Both the position numbers and the translations under genes were made by a program. Under the pieces are notes generated by a model, which was not told where the DNA came from, made no database searches, and saw nothing but the letters and a program-made list of their open reading frames with translations. A stretch of 64,000 bases of DNA from Clostridiales bacterium (GTDB lineage Bacteria; Bacillota; Clostridia; Lachnospirales; Lachnospiraceae), in NCBI GenBank assembly GCA_021203365.1, contig JAJQBI010000030.1, forward strand, positions 124,001-188,000, read 5' to 3'. Positions 37,301 through 45,967 of the stretch are shown here, piece by piece. Positions within the stretch are counted from its first letter, which is position 1; each line of letters starts with the position of its first letter.

Positions 37301-37856
37301 GAACAAAGGGATCCTCCCCGAATTCATCTGTATCCGCGGCAAAGCGCTTCAGATTTGCTATGGCCACAGGCTCCTCCACCAGTCCCCGGCGGCAGGCCGT
37401 CTCACAGGGATGAGGGCAGACACGCCCGATGGACCCGGGGAGGGGAATATTCTCCCGGATCAGCCGGATGGCCTCCTCAAACTGGCCGTTAGCAATCAGG
37501 CCCACATATCCCTGACAGTCCGTCTGCGCGGGACATGCCAGCATACAGGGCGGGCGGCAGTCCCCCTTATGATTGGAAAGCAGAAGCTCCAGGTTTGTCT
37601 TTCTGGATTCCAGCACACGCTCTGTATGGGTGCGGATAATCATATTGGGAGAAATCGTCGTCGCGCAGGCCTTCCAGAGCTTCGGGCTGCCCTCCAGCTC
37701 CACCACGCACAGGCCGCAGGCGCCGTAGATTTCCGTTCTCTCATCGTAACACAGGGTGGGAATAAAGATCTCATTCTCCCTCGCCACCTCAAGAATGGTC
37801 TGTCCCGGAAGCCCGGAGACTTCCTTTCCGTCAATATTTAATCTGTATTTTTCCAA
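34356..37856 (-). CDS. Multidomain NAD(P)-binding/Fe-S protein: 2Fe-2S + GltD/NfnB-like FAD/NAD + 4Fe-4S + molybdopterin-oxidoreductase-like (NuoG/FDH-like)
   Basis: CYDERTEIYGACGLCVVEL; VIGGGPYGISMAYFLRQMG; CILCGLCTRVCDEV; CISCGQCVSVCPTGAL; CAYCSVGCSTHLE. Confidence 0.85.
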   Translation of the reverse strand: MEKYRLNIDGKEVSGLPGQTILEVARENEIFIPTLCYDERTEIYGACGLCVVELEGSPKLWKACATTISPNMIIRTHTERVLESRKTNLELLLSNHKGDCRPPCMLACPAQTDCQGYVGLIANGQFEEAIRLIRENIPLPGSIGRVCPHPCETACRRGLVEEPVAIANLKRFAADTDEFGEDPFVPECEADTGKNVAVIGGGPYGISMAYFLRQMGHSVTIYEAMPKLGGMLRYGIPEYRLPKEVLDEEIAILEKMGVTLITGTRIGKDISFEAIHRDYDAVCVGIGAWVSTGVRCKGEGAKGVLGGIDFLRSVVRNEPAALGKNVAVVGGGNTAMDACRSAVRLGAENVYNIYRRTKDEMPADRIEIEEAEEEGVIFLNLTNPLEIISDENGHCVQMVLQVMRLGEPDASGRRAPVPVEGETKTIDVDNVILAIGQKVDAGGIDGVELTRKGGIVYDRDTFMTSVPGVFAGGDCGNDKISIAVESIGDAKKGSLVVDAYLRGESIKYEPGYYVTRKDVTERTFEDRERMCRPAMDQLAAPERRDNFSEIVFGYDEEQAVEEAHRCLECGCKDYFECKLISYANMYGVKPERFEGEINETEYEDSHPFILRDPNKCILCGLCTRVCDEVMGVGALGLVNRGFDTVVKPALELPLAESGCISCGQCVSVCPTGALQERLTIEKSVPLDTQDTDTTCAYCSVGCSTHLETCGDMLIKSRPDREGKVNAGLLCGRGKFGFDCSVMEGKLLAPLVRRNGELEETDYHEAFVLTAKKAQALALKYGREAVAVSISDRYTNEEAYVIKRFADSIGAGTLCFNSRENGAASVIGVDASPNTIDELLSTEVILCAGFVAQENEVIRVKLKQAAANGAKVILINPEGYEQEHMNFVYRNVTTDNRLDFLKEIAKALIESGKGEGLEGFEELKASVADVCVCQEAKEVADLYAGAKKAMILYQQNVVSVEAAKLLADIAVLSGHIGSPRDGILLLRAKNNSQGLADLGVTAGGEAMEGVKALLVFGEDPDPEYLRQLVFLMVCDTHMTKTAQMADVVLPGTGYASACGTYTNTERRMQPVEPAIEEDVIFCNWEVAAELAHVYETEFPYDSEEDISEEMNERLDFYRNGEIGQVTGGVLDCAGAKLVAVEDGVFMDPLGCTDHLMNMIDERLPGRS

Positions 37857-37870
37857 TGTCGCACCTCCTA

Positions 37871-39628
37871 TCAGACTCTCTTCACCGCGTCAAATTTGCA
37901 GGCTTCCTCACATCTGCCGCATTTGACACACACAGAGGGATCGATGTGGTGCGCCTTCTTGCGTTCACCGGAAATCGCTCCCACCGGGCATTGTCTCGCA
38001 CAGGCCGTACATCCCCTGCAGTCTTCCTCAGAAATCTCATAATGAATAAGAGCTTTACAGGATTTTGCCGTACAGGTGTGATTATAAATGTGATCCTCAT
38101 ATTCATTGCGGAAATAGCGAAGAGTGGTCAGAACCGGATTGGGTGCCGTCTGACCCAGGCCGCACATCGCGCCGTCCCTGATCTTGTCCGCCAGCTCCTC
38201 CAGAAGTTCAATATCGCCGTCCTTTCCCTCGCCCCGGGTAATCCGCTCCAGAATCTCAAGCATACGCTTGGTTCCGATCCGGCAGTAATTACATTTCCCG
38301 CAGGATTCCTTTCTGGTAAAATCCAGGAAGAAACGGGCCATATCCACCATACAGGTATCCTCGTCCATGACAATCATGCCGCCGGAACCCACGATGGCCC
38401 CGGTTTTATTGATATCCTCATATGTAACCGGAGTATCGATCAGCTCTGCCGGAATACAGCCGCCGGAGGGACCGCCCATCTGCACTGCCTTAAAGCTCCG
38501 GTCATTCTTGATTCCGCCCCCGATGTCGTAAATTACCTCACGCAGCGTCATGCCCATGGGGACCTCCACAAGGCCTCCCTTTTTGATCTTGCCTGCCAGA
38601 GCGAAAACCTTGGAGCCCTTGGACTGATCCGCCCCCCGGTCCGCAAAGGCCTGTCCGCCGTTGCGGATGATCCAGGCCACATTGGCGTAGGTTTCCACGT
38701 TATTGATATTGGTCGGAAGCTTCCAGTAGCCCTTGGCGGCCGGGAAGGGCGGCTTTAGCCTGGGCATCCCCCGCTCCCCTTCCAGAGAAGCGATCAGAGC
38801 GGTCTCTTCCCCGCACACAAAGGCGCCGGCACCGGCTTTGATCCGGATGTCAAAGGAGAAATCCGTCCCGAAAAGATTTTTCCCAAGGTATCCCCTCTCC
38901 CGGGCCTGTTCCATGGCAATCTCCAGACGGGCGATGGCCAGGGGATACTCTGCGCGGCAGTAGATAATCCCCTGTGAGGCGCCGGCCGCATAGCCGCCGA
39001 TGAGCATGCCCTCCAGAACGGAGTGGGGATCTCCCTCCAGCACGGAGTGGTCCATAAATGCCCCCGGATCACCCTCATCCGCGTTACAGACCATATATTT
39101 CTCAGATCCGGGACTGGATTTAATGGCATTCCACTTGAACCAGGTAGGAAAACCGGCCCCGCCCCGGCCCCGAAGGCCGGAAATCCGGATTTCCTCAATT
39201 ACCTCATCCCGGGTCATGGAGGTCACCGCCTTCCTCGCCGCCACATATCCATCCGCGGCAAGATACTCCTCGATTCGCTCCGGATTGATTTTTCCACAGT
39301 TGCGAAGCACGATTCTCTGCTGCCTGGATAAAAATGCCTCATCCTGCTCCTGTATTTTATACTCCTCCACAGGCACGCCGCCGATGAGATGCTCCTCCAC
39401 AATCCTTTCGACCTTGTCCGTGGTACATTTCACATATCTGGCCTCCAGCGCGCCATTGTCACTGTAAACGTCCACAATGGGCTCCAGATAACAGGTTCCG
39501 ATACACCCGGTCTTGTCAATGGCCACTCCCTCCAGCTTCCTCCCGGAAACGATTCTTTCAAACTCATCGGAGGTTTTCCTGGCTCCGGTGGCGATCCCGC
39601 AGCTGCCCTGTCCTACAACAACCTTCAT
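37871..39628 (-). CDS. NuoF-like NADH-binding subunit (with N-term 2Fe-2S and C-term ferredoxin domains)
   Basis: RGRGGAGFPTWFKW, CNADEGDPGAFMDHSVLEGDPH, ESCGKCNYCRIGT, CRGCTACARQCPVGAI. Confidence 0.92.
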   Translation of the reverse strand: MKVVVGQGSCGIATGARKTSDEFERIVSGRKLEGVAIDKTGCIGTCYLEPIVDVYSDNGALEARYVKCTTDKVERIVEEHLIGGVPVEEYKIQEQDEAFLSRQQRIVLRNCGKINPERIEEYLAADGYVAARKAVTSMTRDEVIEEIRISGLRGRGGAGFPTWFKWNAIKSSPGSEKYMVCNADEGDPGAFMDHSVLEGDPHSVLEGMLIGGYAAGASQGIIYCRAEYPLAIARLEIAMEQARERGYLGKNLFGTDFSFDIRIKAGAGAFVCGEETALIASLEGERGMPRLKPPFPAAKGYWKLPTNINNVETYANVAWIIRNGGQAFADRGADQSKGSKVFALAGKIKKGGLVEVPMGMTLREVIYDIGGGIKNDRSFKAVQMGGPSGGCIPAELIDTPVTYEDINKTGAIVGSGGMIVMDEDTCMVDMARFFLDFTRKESCGKCNYCRIGTKRMLEILERITRGEGKDGDIELLEELADKIRDGAMCGLGQTAPNPVLTTLRYFRNEYEDHIYNHTCTAKSCKALIHYEISEEDCRGCTACARQCPVGAISGERKKAHHIDPSVCVKCGRCEEACKFDAVKRV

Positions 39629-39631
39629 CCT

Positions 39632-40153
39632 TTATCCCTCCTGTGCACTCTTTGCTTTGTAATCGTCAAGAATTTTCCTGACGGAGGATTTTGTCAGACT
39701 GCCGAAGGTCTCCTCCCCATCCGTGGTTTTCACCATCATGACAGGCGCCAGAGAACAGCAGCCAAGACAGGCAACATTATTCAGGGTAAACAGACCGTCC
39801 GGCGTGGTTTCTCCGTCATGAATCCCAAGATGTTCACAGACAGCCTCCTCGATCATATCCGCCCCGTTGACATGGCAGGCGGTGCCCTTGCACAGCATAA
39901 TCAGGTATTTTCCTACAGGCTGGAGACGGAACTGGGCATAAAAGGTGGCCACACCGTAAATTTTTGCCGGCATGATGCCGGTTCTCTCTGCTATGTAGTT
40001 GATCGCGTCCAGGGAGATATATCCATAAATATCCTGGGTCTGCTGCAGAATTGTGATCAGACTTCCCTTTACGGCGGCGTACTTCTCCAGTACCGGGGCC
40101 AGTGCAGTAAGGTCTGCCGCGTCCCCGCTTTGGCATCCACATTTATGACTCAT
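39632..40153 (-). CDS. NuoE-like 2Fe-2S subunit
   Basis: GIMPAKIYGVATFYAQFRLQPVGKYLIMLCKGTACHVNGA, NVACLGCCSLAPVMMV. Confidence 0.92.
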   Translation of the reverse strand: MSHKCGCQSGDAADLTALAPVLEKYAAVKGSLITILQQTQDIYGYISLDAINYIAERTGIMPAKIYGVATFYAQFRLQPVGKYLIMLCKGTACHVNGADMIEEAVCEHLGIHDGETTPDGLFTLNNVACLGCCSLAPVMMVKTTDGEETFGSLTKSSVRKILDDYKAKSAQEG

Positions 40154-40265
40154 AGATTGTCCCTCCTATTGATAATTTTATAGCAATGTCAGTATATCAC
40201 ACAATACAGAGAACCGTCAAATCCCCCGGGCACACTTTAGGAGAATGCCCGGGGCGCCTGAAAAT

Positions 40266-40970
40266 CTAGGATAACTGAGGATTTCTTTTTTCTATCATGG
40301 CGTGGAGCCTTTTCATGGCCTCCCGCACGCCTCCCACCTCATCGATCAGGCCTTCCTCCACCGCCTCCCGGCCCTCCAGCATGGTCCCCACATCCTTCAC
40401 AAGCTGGCTGGTGTCCAGCATCAGTTCTTCCAGGCGTTCCTGGGTAACGCGGGAATGGGCGGCAATAAAATTCGTAATACGATCCTGGATTTTTTCCATG
40501 TTCCGGTAGGTCTGGGCTACACCGATAAAAGTGCCGCTGGACCGCACCGGATGAATCACCATGGTGGCACTTGGAACCACAAAAGAATAGTCCGCGGAGA
40601 CCGCCATGGGAACGCCGATGGAATGGCCGCCTCCCAGAACCAGAGAAACCGTGGGCACACTTAAGGAGGCGATCATCTCCGCAATGGCCAGGCCGGCCTC
40701 CACATCCCCGCCCACGGTATTCAGCAGAATCAGAAGACCGTCCACACCGGCGTCGTCCTCAATCATGGCAAGCTTTGGAAGTACATGCTCATATTTTGTG
40801 GTTTTGCTCTGGGATGGAGCAGACTCATGCCCTTCCACCTCCCCGATAATGGTGAGAAGCTCCACTCTGTGTCTTCCCGGATTGTTCTCCAGCATCACCT
40901 GCCCCATTTCCAGGATCTGTTCATTTCTCTCTTTTTCATTCTCCAGATTTTCTTTTTTCTTCTCAGACAT
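40266..40970 (-). CDS. tepA: ClpP-like serine protease, TepA (translocation-enhancing protein) type
   Basis: LLILLNTVGGDVEAGLAIAEMIASLSVPTVSLVLGGGHSIGVPMAVSAD...MVIHPVRSSGT. Confidence 0.82.
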   Translation of the reverse strand: MSEKKKENLENEKERNEQILEMGQVMLENNPGRHRVELLTIIGEVEGHESAPSQSKTTKYEHVLPKLAMIEDDAGVDGLLILLNTVGGDVEAGLAIAEMIASLSVPTVSLVLGGGHSIGVPMAVSADYSFVVPSATMVIHPVRSSGTFIGVAQTYRNMEKIQDRITNFIAAHSRVTQERLEELMLDTSQLVKDVGTMLEGREAVEEGLIDEVGGVREAMKRLHAMIEKRNPQLS

Positions 40971-41069
40971 AAAACACCTCCAGATTCTGGCGGGAATCCG
41001 GAAATTCCCGCTCTTTTCTGAAGGTATTATGTGTAAATTATGGTTTTTTCATTCAGAAATCCGCTCTGC

Positions 41070-42002
41070 TTACAGGGAAGCCGGGATCAGCTTGAATACC
41101 GCCGTATGTCCGTAGGTCAGAGGCTTGGAATGCATAAAGAAAACAATGCCGTCCTCCGGCGCGTAAATCCGGGATGTAGTCTCCCCGTCCACGGGATTGA
41201 GGATTCTGGCCAGAAGCATTCCCTTCTGAACCTCCTGCTCCACGGTCACTTCCGGCTCAAAAAGCCCCGCGTAGGGTGTCCGGACTGTGATCATTTTCTC
41301 ATCGTCCACCACCTGAGAGTGATAGCCGCCATGGCCGCTGTACCGCACCAGACCCAAAGAGGAGAGGAAGGAAAAAATAGCCTTGACTCCCCGCCCCGCG
41401 CTGATTTTGTCAATATTTTCCGTGTCTGTGGTGTAAAGACTGAAGGCCTGGGTCTCCCAGATCTGCCAGTTATAATTCAGGGTTGTGGTATCATAGGGTC
41501 TGGGATTTCGGAGAACCACATAGGGCATCCCGAATTTCCGGGCCATCTCCGGAACCTCAAAGCCTGTCTTCATCACGCTGATGTAGGGCATGAATTTCCC
41601 GGGCATATAATTGGACGCAAACTGAATGCCATATTTATAATCCTTGATTTTCTCAAAAATTCCTCCGGCGATGCGCTGGGTCGTCTCCCCCTCCACATAT
41701 CCGGGAAACATACGGTTGATATCCGTATTGTCAATGGGCCAGAATCGTTTTTCAATATTCATGGAATAGGGATTCACCGAGGGGATCACAAGGATTTCAA
41801 AACCCGGTTCCAGCATATCCTGCTGCTCCGCGTTCTGAAGGGCGCGCACCAGCCTGGAACAGGCGTAAAGCTGCTGATACTCATTTCCCCGCATATTTCC
41901 TATAATGCATACGGATTTTTCCCCGGTCCCGAAGACATAACCCTGCACCTTAAAACTGTCCCGGTACAGAGACCGGTTTTCATAAATAATCTCTGTTCTC
42001 AT
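41070..42002 (-). CDS. Succinylglutamate desuccinylase/aspartoacylase-like protein, degenerate Zn motifs
   Basis: Paralog of the upstream gene; IGNMRGNEYQQ where HGxE is expected; GIQFASNY where IDIHAS is expected. Confidence 0.75.
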   Translation of the reverse strand: MRTEIIYENRSLYRDSFKVQGYVFGTGEKSVCIIGNMRGNEYQQLYACSRLVRALQNAEQQDMLEPGFEILVIPSVNPYSMNIEKRFWPIDNTDINRMFPGYVEGETTQRIAGGIFEKIKDYKYGIQFASNYMPGKFMPYISVMKTGFEVPEMARKFGMPYVVLRNPRPYDTTTLNYNWQIWETQAFSLYTTDTENIDKISAGRGVKAIFSFLSSLGLVRYSGHGGYHSQVVDDEKMITVRTPYAGLFEPEVTVEQEVQKGMLLARILNPVDGETTSRIYAPEDGIVFFMHSKPLTYGHTAVFKLIPASL

Positions 42003-42940
42003 GCAAGTGCCTCCTCCCTGAGAATCCGCGCGATCAGGGAACCCTCATTCACCACCGGATATTCCCGGATGGTAAACAGGATTCCGTCCTCCGGTGCCTT
42101 CATACGCTCCAGGATGCTGCCCTCCAGGGGATCCACAATCACACCCACCGGGCTTCCCTTTTTCAGCCGGTCGCCATGTCTGGCCTGGCTGATGAAGACT
42201 CCGGCCACCGGGGCGTTGAGAAAAAGCACTGCGTCGTCCCGGTCTGCGATCATCGGCTTGCGGGGCGCGTCCACAGGGCCGCTCCACATGCCCATCTCAT
42301 GCATCACGGAAAAAATTCCCCGGACCATCTGCTGACAGTAGGCCTTGGTGATCCGCATGCCTACCCCCATTTCCACCACAAGAGTGGGGGTGTTTCTGGA
42401 ATTCAGACTGTAAGCCAGGGTGGACTCCAGAACCGTGCTGCTCTGATGCACCCAGATAAAATCCACATTCAGCTTTTCGGCGATGGGCACCAGAGTTTCC
42501 CTGTGCAGCTCATTGATGCGCACCTGGGGCAGCTCTGTCAGAAAAATATTGCTGGCGTGAATGTCAATGCACAGATCGCTCCCTTCCAGGTCCTCAATGA
42601 TTCTCGCCGCCAGATGCTCCGTCATGGAGCCGTTGTCATTTCCGGGAAAAACCCGGTTCATGTCCAGATCAAAGCCTGGAATGCCCCTTGTGATAGAATC
42701 AATTCCCAGCGGATTCATAGCCGGGTAAATATCCACGATCCCGTGAAGAAACTGGGGATTTGCCGCGATCTGACGGTTCAGCTCAAAACACACATACTGT
42801 CCCTCCAGCTCATCTCCGTGAATCCCCGTGACAACACTGAGACGCTTCCGTTCCTCTCCGCTTCCGCCCTCCAGCCGGTTTTTCTTAATCTGAAGATTCT
42901 CCATCACCGGAAGGGGAATCGACGCAATAGTCTGTACCAA
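41999..42940 (-). CDS. Succinylglutamate desuccinylase/aspartoacylase family protein (AstE/ASPA-like)
   Basis: VVTGIHGDELEGQYVCFEL, AMNPLGIDSITRG, FDLDMNRVFPGN, DLCIDIHASN. Confidence 0.85.
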   Translation of the reverse strand: MVQTIASIPLPVMENLQIKKNRLEGGSGEERKRLSVVTGIHGDELEGQYVCFELNRQIAANPQFLHGIVDIYPAMNPLGIDSITRGIPGFDLDMNRVFPGNDNGSMTEHLAARIIEDLEGSDLCIDIHASNIFLTELPQVRINELHRETLVPIAEKLNVDFIWVHQSSTVLESTLAYSLNSRNTPTLVVEMGVGMRITKAYCQQMVRGIFSVMHEMGMWSGPVDAPRKPMIADRDDAVLFLNAPVAGVFISQARHGDRLKKGSPVGVIVDPLEGSILERMKAPEDGILFTIREYPVVNEGSLIARILREEALA

Positions 42941-43726
42941 TTATATTTCCTCCATTTTCACATGTACATGCTGACTCTGTCCGGCATTTCCGAGGAAAAT
43001 CCCCTTGTTCAGCACACAGTCGTGGGCGTCCCGCCCCACCGCCAGACAGATATACTCCTCGTTGGTCTCCCGGTTGTTGGTGGGATCAAAGCCCTTCCAG
43101 AAGCTGTCCGACAGGACTTCGATCCAGGCGTGGGTCTCTCCCTCCCCGGGAATCACGCCGGCCACATACCGGGCGGTCAGGCCCCCATGCCGGCACAAAG
43201 TCAGAAGGATGTGGGCATAATCCTGACACACGCCCTTTCTCTGGGCAAAGGCCTGCTCCGCGGTTGTGTCAAAAACAGTGCTGCCGCTCTCATAGCGAAA
43301 CACACCAAAAAGAGCTTCCATAAGCTCTCCTGTTCTCTTCCAGGGATCCGGGTCCAGACCGGATTCCATCGTTTCATAAAATTCTGTCAGTTCCGGCCCC
43401 ATGGCCGTCCAGGGCGTTACCGTCCGGTACATTCCCAGACGCCAGGAGGACAGGGGCTCCGGCTCCGGCCTGCACTCCCGGATCACCGTCGCCGACATTT
43501 CCACCACAAACCGGTCATGGGGCAGGGGGCAGCATCCGATGAGCATATGGTTTCCAAAGGAGTCCTTCTCCTTTGTGCTCTCACTGGATGGAAAGACCTT
43601 GCATTTACAGGAATGTACCTTCTGGGAAAAGGAATCCCGGGGAAGGCAGCGCAGGGTGTAATGGTGTCTGACAACCGGAGCCGAAAATTCACTGGAAAGC
43701 TCATAGGTAAGTTTCCAAAGCTTCAA
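42941..43726 (-). CDS. Transglutaminase-like domain protein
   Basis: RKGVCQDYAHILLTLCRHGGLTARYVAGVIPGEGETHAWIEVLSDSFWKGFDPTNN (Cys-His-Asp). Confidence 0.9.
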   Translation of the reverse strand: MKLWKLTYELSSEFSAPVVRHHYTLRCLPRDSFSQKVHSCKCKVFPSSESTKEKDSFGNHMLIGCCPLPHDRFVVEMSATVIRECRPEPEPLSSWRLGMYRTVTPWTAMGPELTEFYETMESGLDPDPWKRTGELMEALFGVFRYESGSTVFDTTAEQAFAQRKGVCQDYAHILLTLCRHGGLTARYVAGVIPGEGETHAWIEVLSDSFWKGFDPTNNRETNEEYICLAVGRDAHDCVLNKGIFLGNAGQSQHVHVKMEEI

Positions 43727-43729
43727 ATC

Positions 43730-44398
43730 TTATACCTCCAGGATCTGCTCGATCTGCGAGACGATTTCATTATAATCCAGCGTTTCTTCATCCAGAAGCT
43801 CCTCCAGGCGCAGAAGGACATCCTTCCTGTAGTTCAGATTGCATCTCCCGATCCGCCCGGTCAGGCGGCATACCTCCCGGTACAGGTCATCCTTCTGTGC
43901 ATGGAGGCGGCCGTAGAGATCGATCCGCTCCACACGCTTGCCCGCCTTAATGATGTTTCGCACATTTTCGCTTAAGATCATATCGTCCACGATTCCCCAG
44001 AAGGCCATCAGGTCGTCCAGCACCCGCTGAAACTCCAGAAGAGGCGCGTCCCCGGCGGCTGCCTTCTGCATCTCATAAATCGCCAGCTGCACATAGGCGA
44101 GAGACTCGCTTCCGATTTCCTCCCGGAGAACAATTGCGTTGTCATAGGCTCGGAGAAGGTTGCTCATCATGGAATTGGGATTGTTCTCATCAAAGGCATA
44201 GCTTCTGGTAAAATCCTCTCCGTCCTTATAAATATCCGGAATTTCCAGCTTTTCACAGAATGCCTTGTATTCCTTGGCAATCTTGTCCAGCATGGTGTCA
44301 TAGGTGACAAAATAAAGGCGCATGGTGGTGTACACCCGCTCTGTGTACCGGCCCAGCCAGTAAAGCCGGTCGGTCTGTTCTACTGAGATAATACCCAT
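43730..44398 (-). CDS. Alpha-E domain-containing protein
   Basis: MGIISVEQTDRLYWLGRYTERVYTTMRLYFVTYDTMLD; overlaps the ATP-grasp gene. Confidence 0.82.
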   Translation of the reverse strand: MGIISVEQTDRLYWLGRYTERVYTTMRLYFVTYDTMLDKIAKEYKAFCEKLEIPDIYKDGEDFTRSYAFDENNPNSMMSNLLRAYDNAIVLREEIGSESLAYVQLAIYEMQKAAAGDAPLLEFQRVLDDLMAFWGIVDDMILSENVRNIIKAGKRVERIDLYGRLHAQKDDLYREVCRLTGRIGRCNLNYRKDVLLRLEELLDEETLDYNEIVSQIEQILEV

Positions 44399-45699
44399 GT
44401 GTCTTTAAAACCTCCTCCCTGTGAAGAATTCACGATAAACGAATCCGGGTTTCTGGAGAAACGGGTCAGCCCGCTCTTCCAGACCTGTGTGCGGTCCCCG
44501 GAAAGAACAAAGGCGCGCAGATCTGCCTTGCGGGGAACGATCTCCCCCTTATCAAATATGTTCAGATCCTCAAAATCAATGACCTCCTGAGCGATGAAAC
44601 GCCTGGGCTGGGCCTCCATCAGAGCCAGAAAGCTCTCCTTCTGCTCCTTCGTCATCTTGCTGGCAAAAACCACGCCGTAGCCTCCGGCCTCCGCCACGTC
44701 CTTGAGAACCAGACGGTCAAAATTGGCCAGAACAAATTTCTTATCCTCCTCATAAAAGGGAAGATAGGTGGGCGCGTTCTGAAGAATAGGCTCCTGCTTC
44801 AGATAATATTTAATCATCCTGGGAACAAAATAATAAATACCCTTATCGTCGGCGATCCCGTTTCCGGGCGTGTTCAGAAGCGCCACGTTCCCCTTTCGGT
44901 AAACATCAAAAATATGGGGAATTCCGATAACGGATTCAGGGTTGAAATTCATGGGATCCAGATATTCATCGGAAATCCTCCGGTAAACAGCGCCCACCTT
45001 TTCCTTCTTCCCGGAATAATCCACGAAATAGAGGGTGTCATTCTCCACGGTAAGCTCGCTTCCGTTTACCAGATGGGCTCCGGTCTTCTCCGCGAAATAG
45101 GAATGCTCAAAATACGCCGCGTTATAGCGCCCGGGGGTGAGAATCACATTAATACCGCCGGTATTCACCGCGTCCATGGTCTCCCTTAACATATCCGCGT
45201 AGTTCCGGTTGTCCTCCAGATGAAATTTCTGATAGGTCCGGGGGGAACACCGGCGGCAGAGATTGCGGGCGATCATGGGGTAGGAGGCGCCGGACGGAAC
45301 CCGGAGATTGTCCTCCAGAATATACCACTCTTTGTTTTTGCCTTTTACCAGGTCAATGCCGGAAATATGGGAATACACGCCCTTTGGCGGCACGATGCCT
45401 TCACACTGAACCATGTACCCGCTGGACGCGTAGACAAAGTCCTCCGGGACCACATTGTCGCGGATGATCTTCTTCTCTGAATAGATGTCCTTCAGGAACA
45501 GATTCAGCGCGTCCACGCGCTGCGCCAGCCCTTTCTCGAGCATGTCAAATTCTTCTTTTGTGATGATCCTGGGGATCACATCAAAAGGAAAAAGCTGTTC
45601 CTTAAACGTATTGTTTTTGTAAATACCGAATTTCACGCCATACCTGGCAAGCAGTTCATTGATCGTATCCGAACGATCATACAATTCCATGTCGTACAA
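44380..45699 (-). CDS. Circularly permuted ATP-grasp type 2 protein (amidoligase-like)
   Basis: EGIVPPKGVYSHISGIDLVKGKNKEWYILEDNLRVPSGASYPMIARNL; VLKDVAEAGGYGVVFASKMT; PRKADLRAFVLSG. Confidence 0.87.
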   Translation of the reverse strand: MYDMELYDRSDTINELLARYGVKFGIYKNNTFKEQLFPFDVIPRIITKEEFDMLEKGLAQRVDALNLFLKDIYSEKKIIRDNVVPEDFVYASSGYMVQCEGIVPPKGVYSHISGIDLVKGKNKEWYILEDNLRVPSGASYPMIARNLCRRCSPRTYQKFHLEDNRNYADMLRETMDAVNTGGINVILTPGRYNAAYFEHSYFAEKTGAHLVNGSELTVENDTLYFVDYSGKKEKVGAVYRRISDEYLDPMNFNPESVIGIPHIFDVYRKGNVALLNTPGNGIADDKGIYYFVPRMIKYYLKQEPILQNAPTYLPFYEEDKKFVLANFDRLVLKDVAEAGGYGVVFASKMTKEQKESFLALMEAQPRRFIAQEVIDFEDLNIFDKGEIVPRKADLRAFVLSGDRTQVWKSGLTRFSRNPDSFIVNSSQGGGFKDTWVLSQ

Positions 45700-45967
45700 C
45701 TGATTTCCTCCCTCCGGTTATGTATGATAGAAAGAAAAAGGACAACGATGATTCGCCACCGGCAAAACATCCTTGTCCTTCGCTCCTTATTCACTATAAC
45801 AGAATATTTTTCCACTGTCAACTGCCGAAAAAAAACATTTGAGGGCGGGTGCTGACTTTTTTTAAGAAAAAAAGGAATTTGCCGGTTTTTGCAGAATATA
45901 ATTAATAAGAGACATTTTGTCGCCGCAGAAAAAATGAAAATATTTTCCGTTTGCAAAGGAAACATAT

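Noticed and set aside
36039-37841. 600-aa plus-strand ORF antisense to the NuoG-like gene (also 34233-35954)
   Set aside because: Mirror frames of a strong Fe-S/FAD protein gene; low-complexity His/Arg/Gly-rich translation with no recognisable motif.
40266-40970. ClpP-like protein as prophage head-maturation protease
   Set aside because: No phage structural genes nearby; the sequence fits the chromosomal TepA/ClpP-like type.
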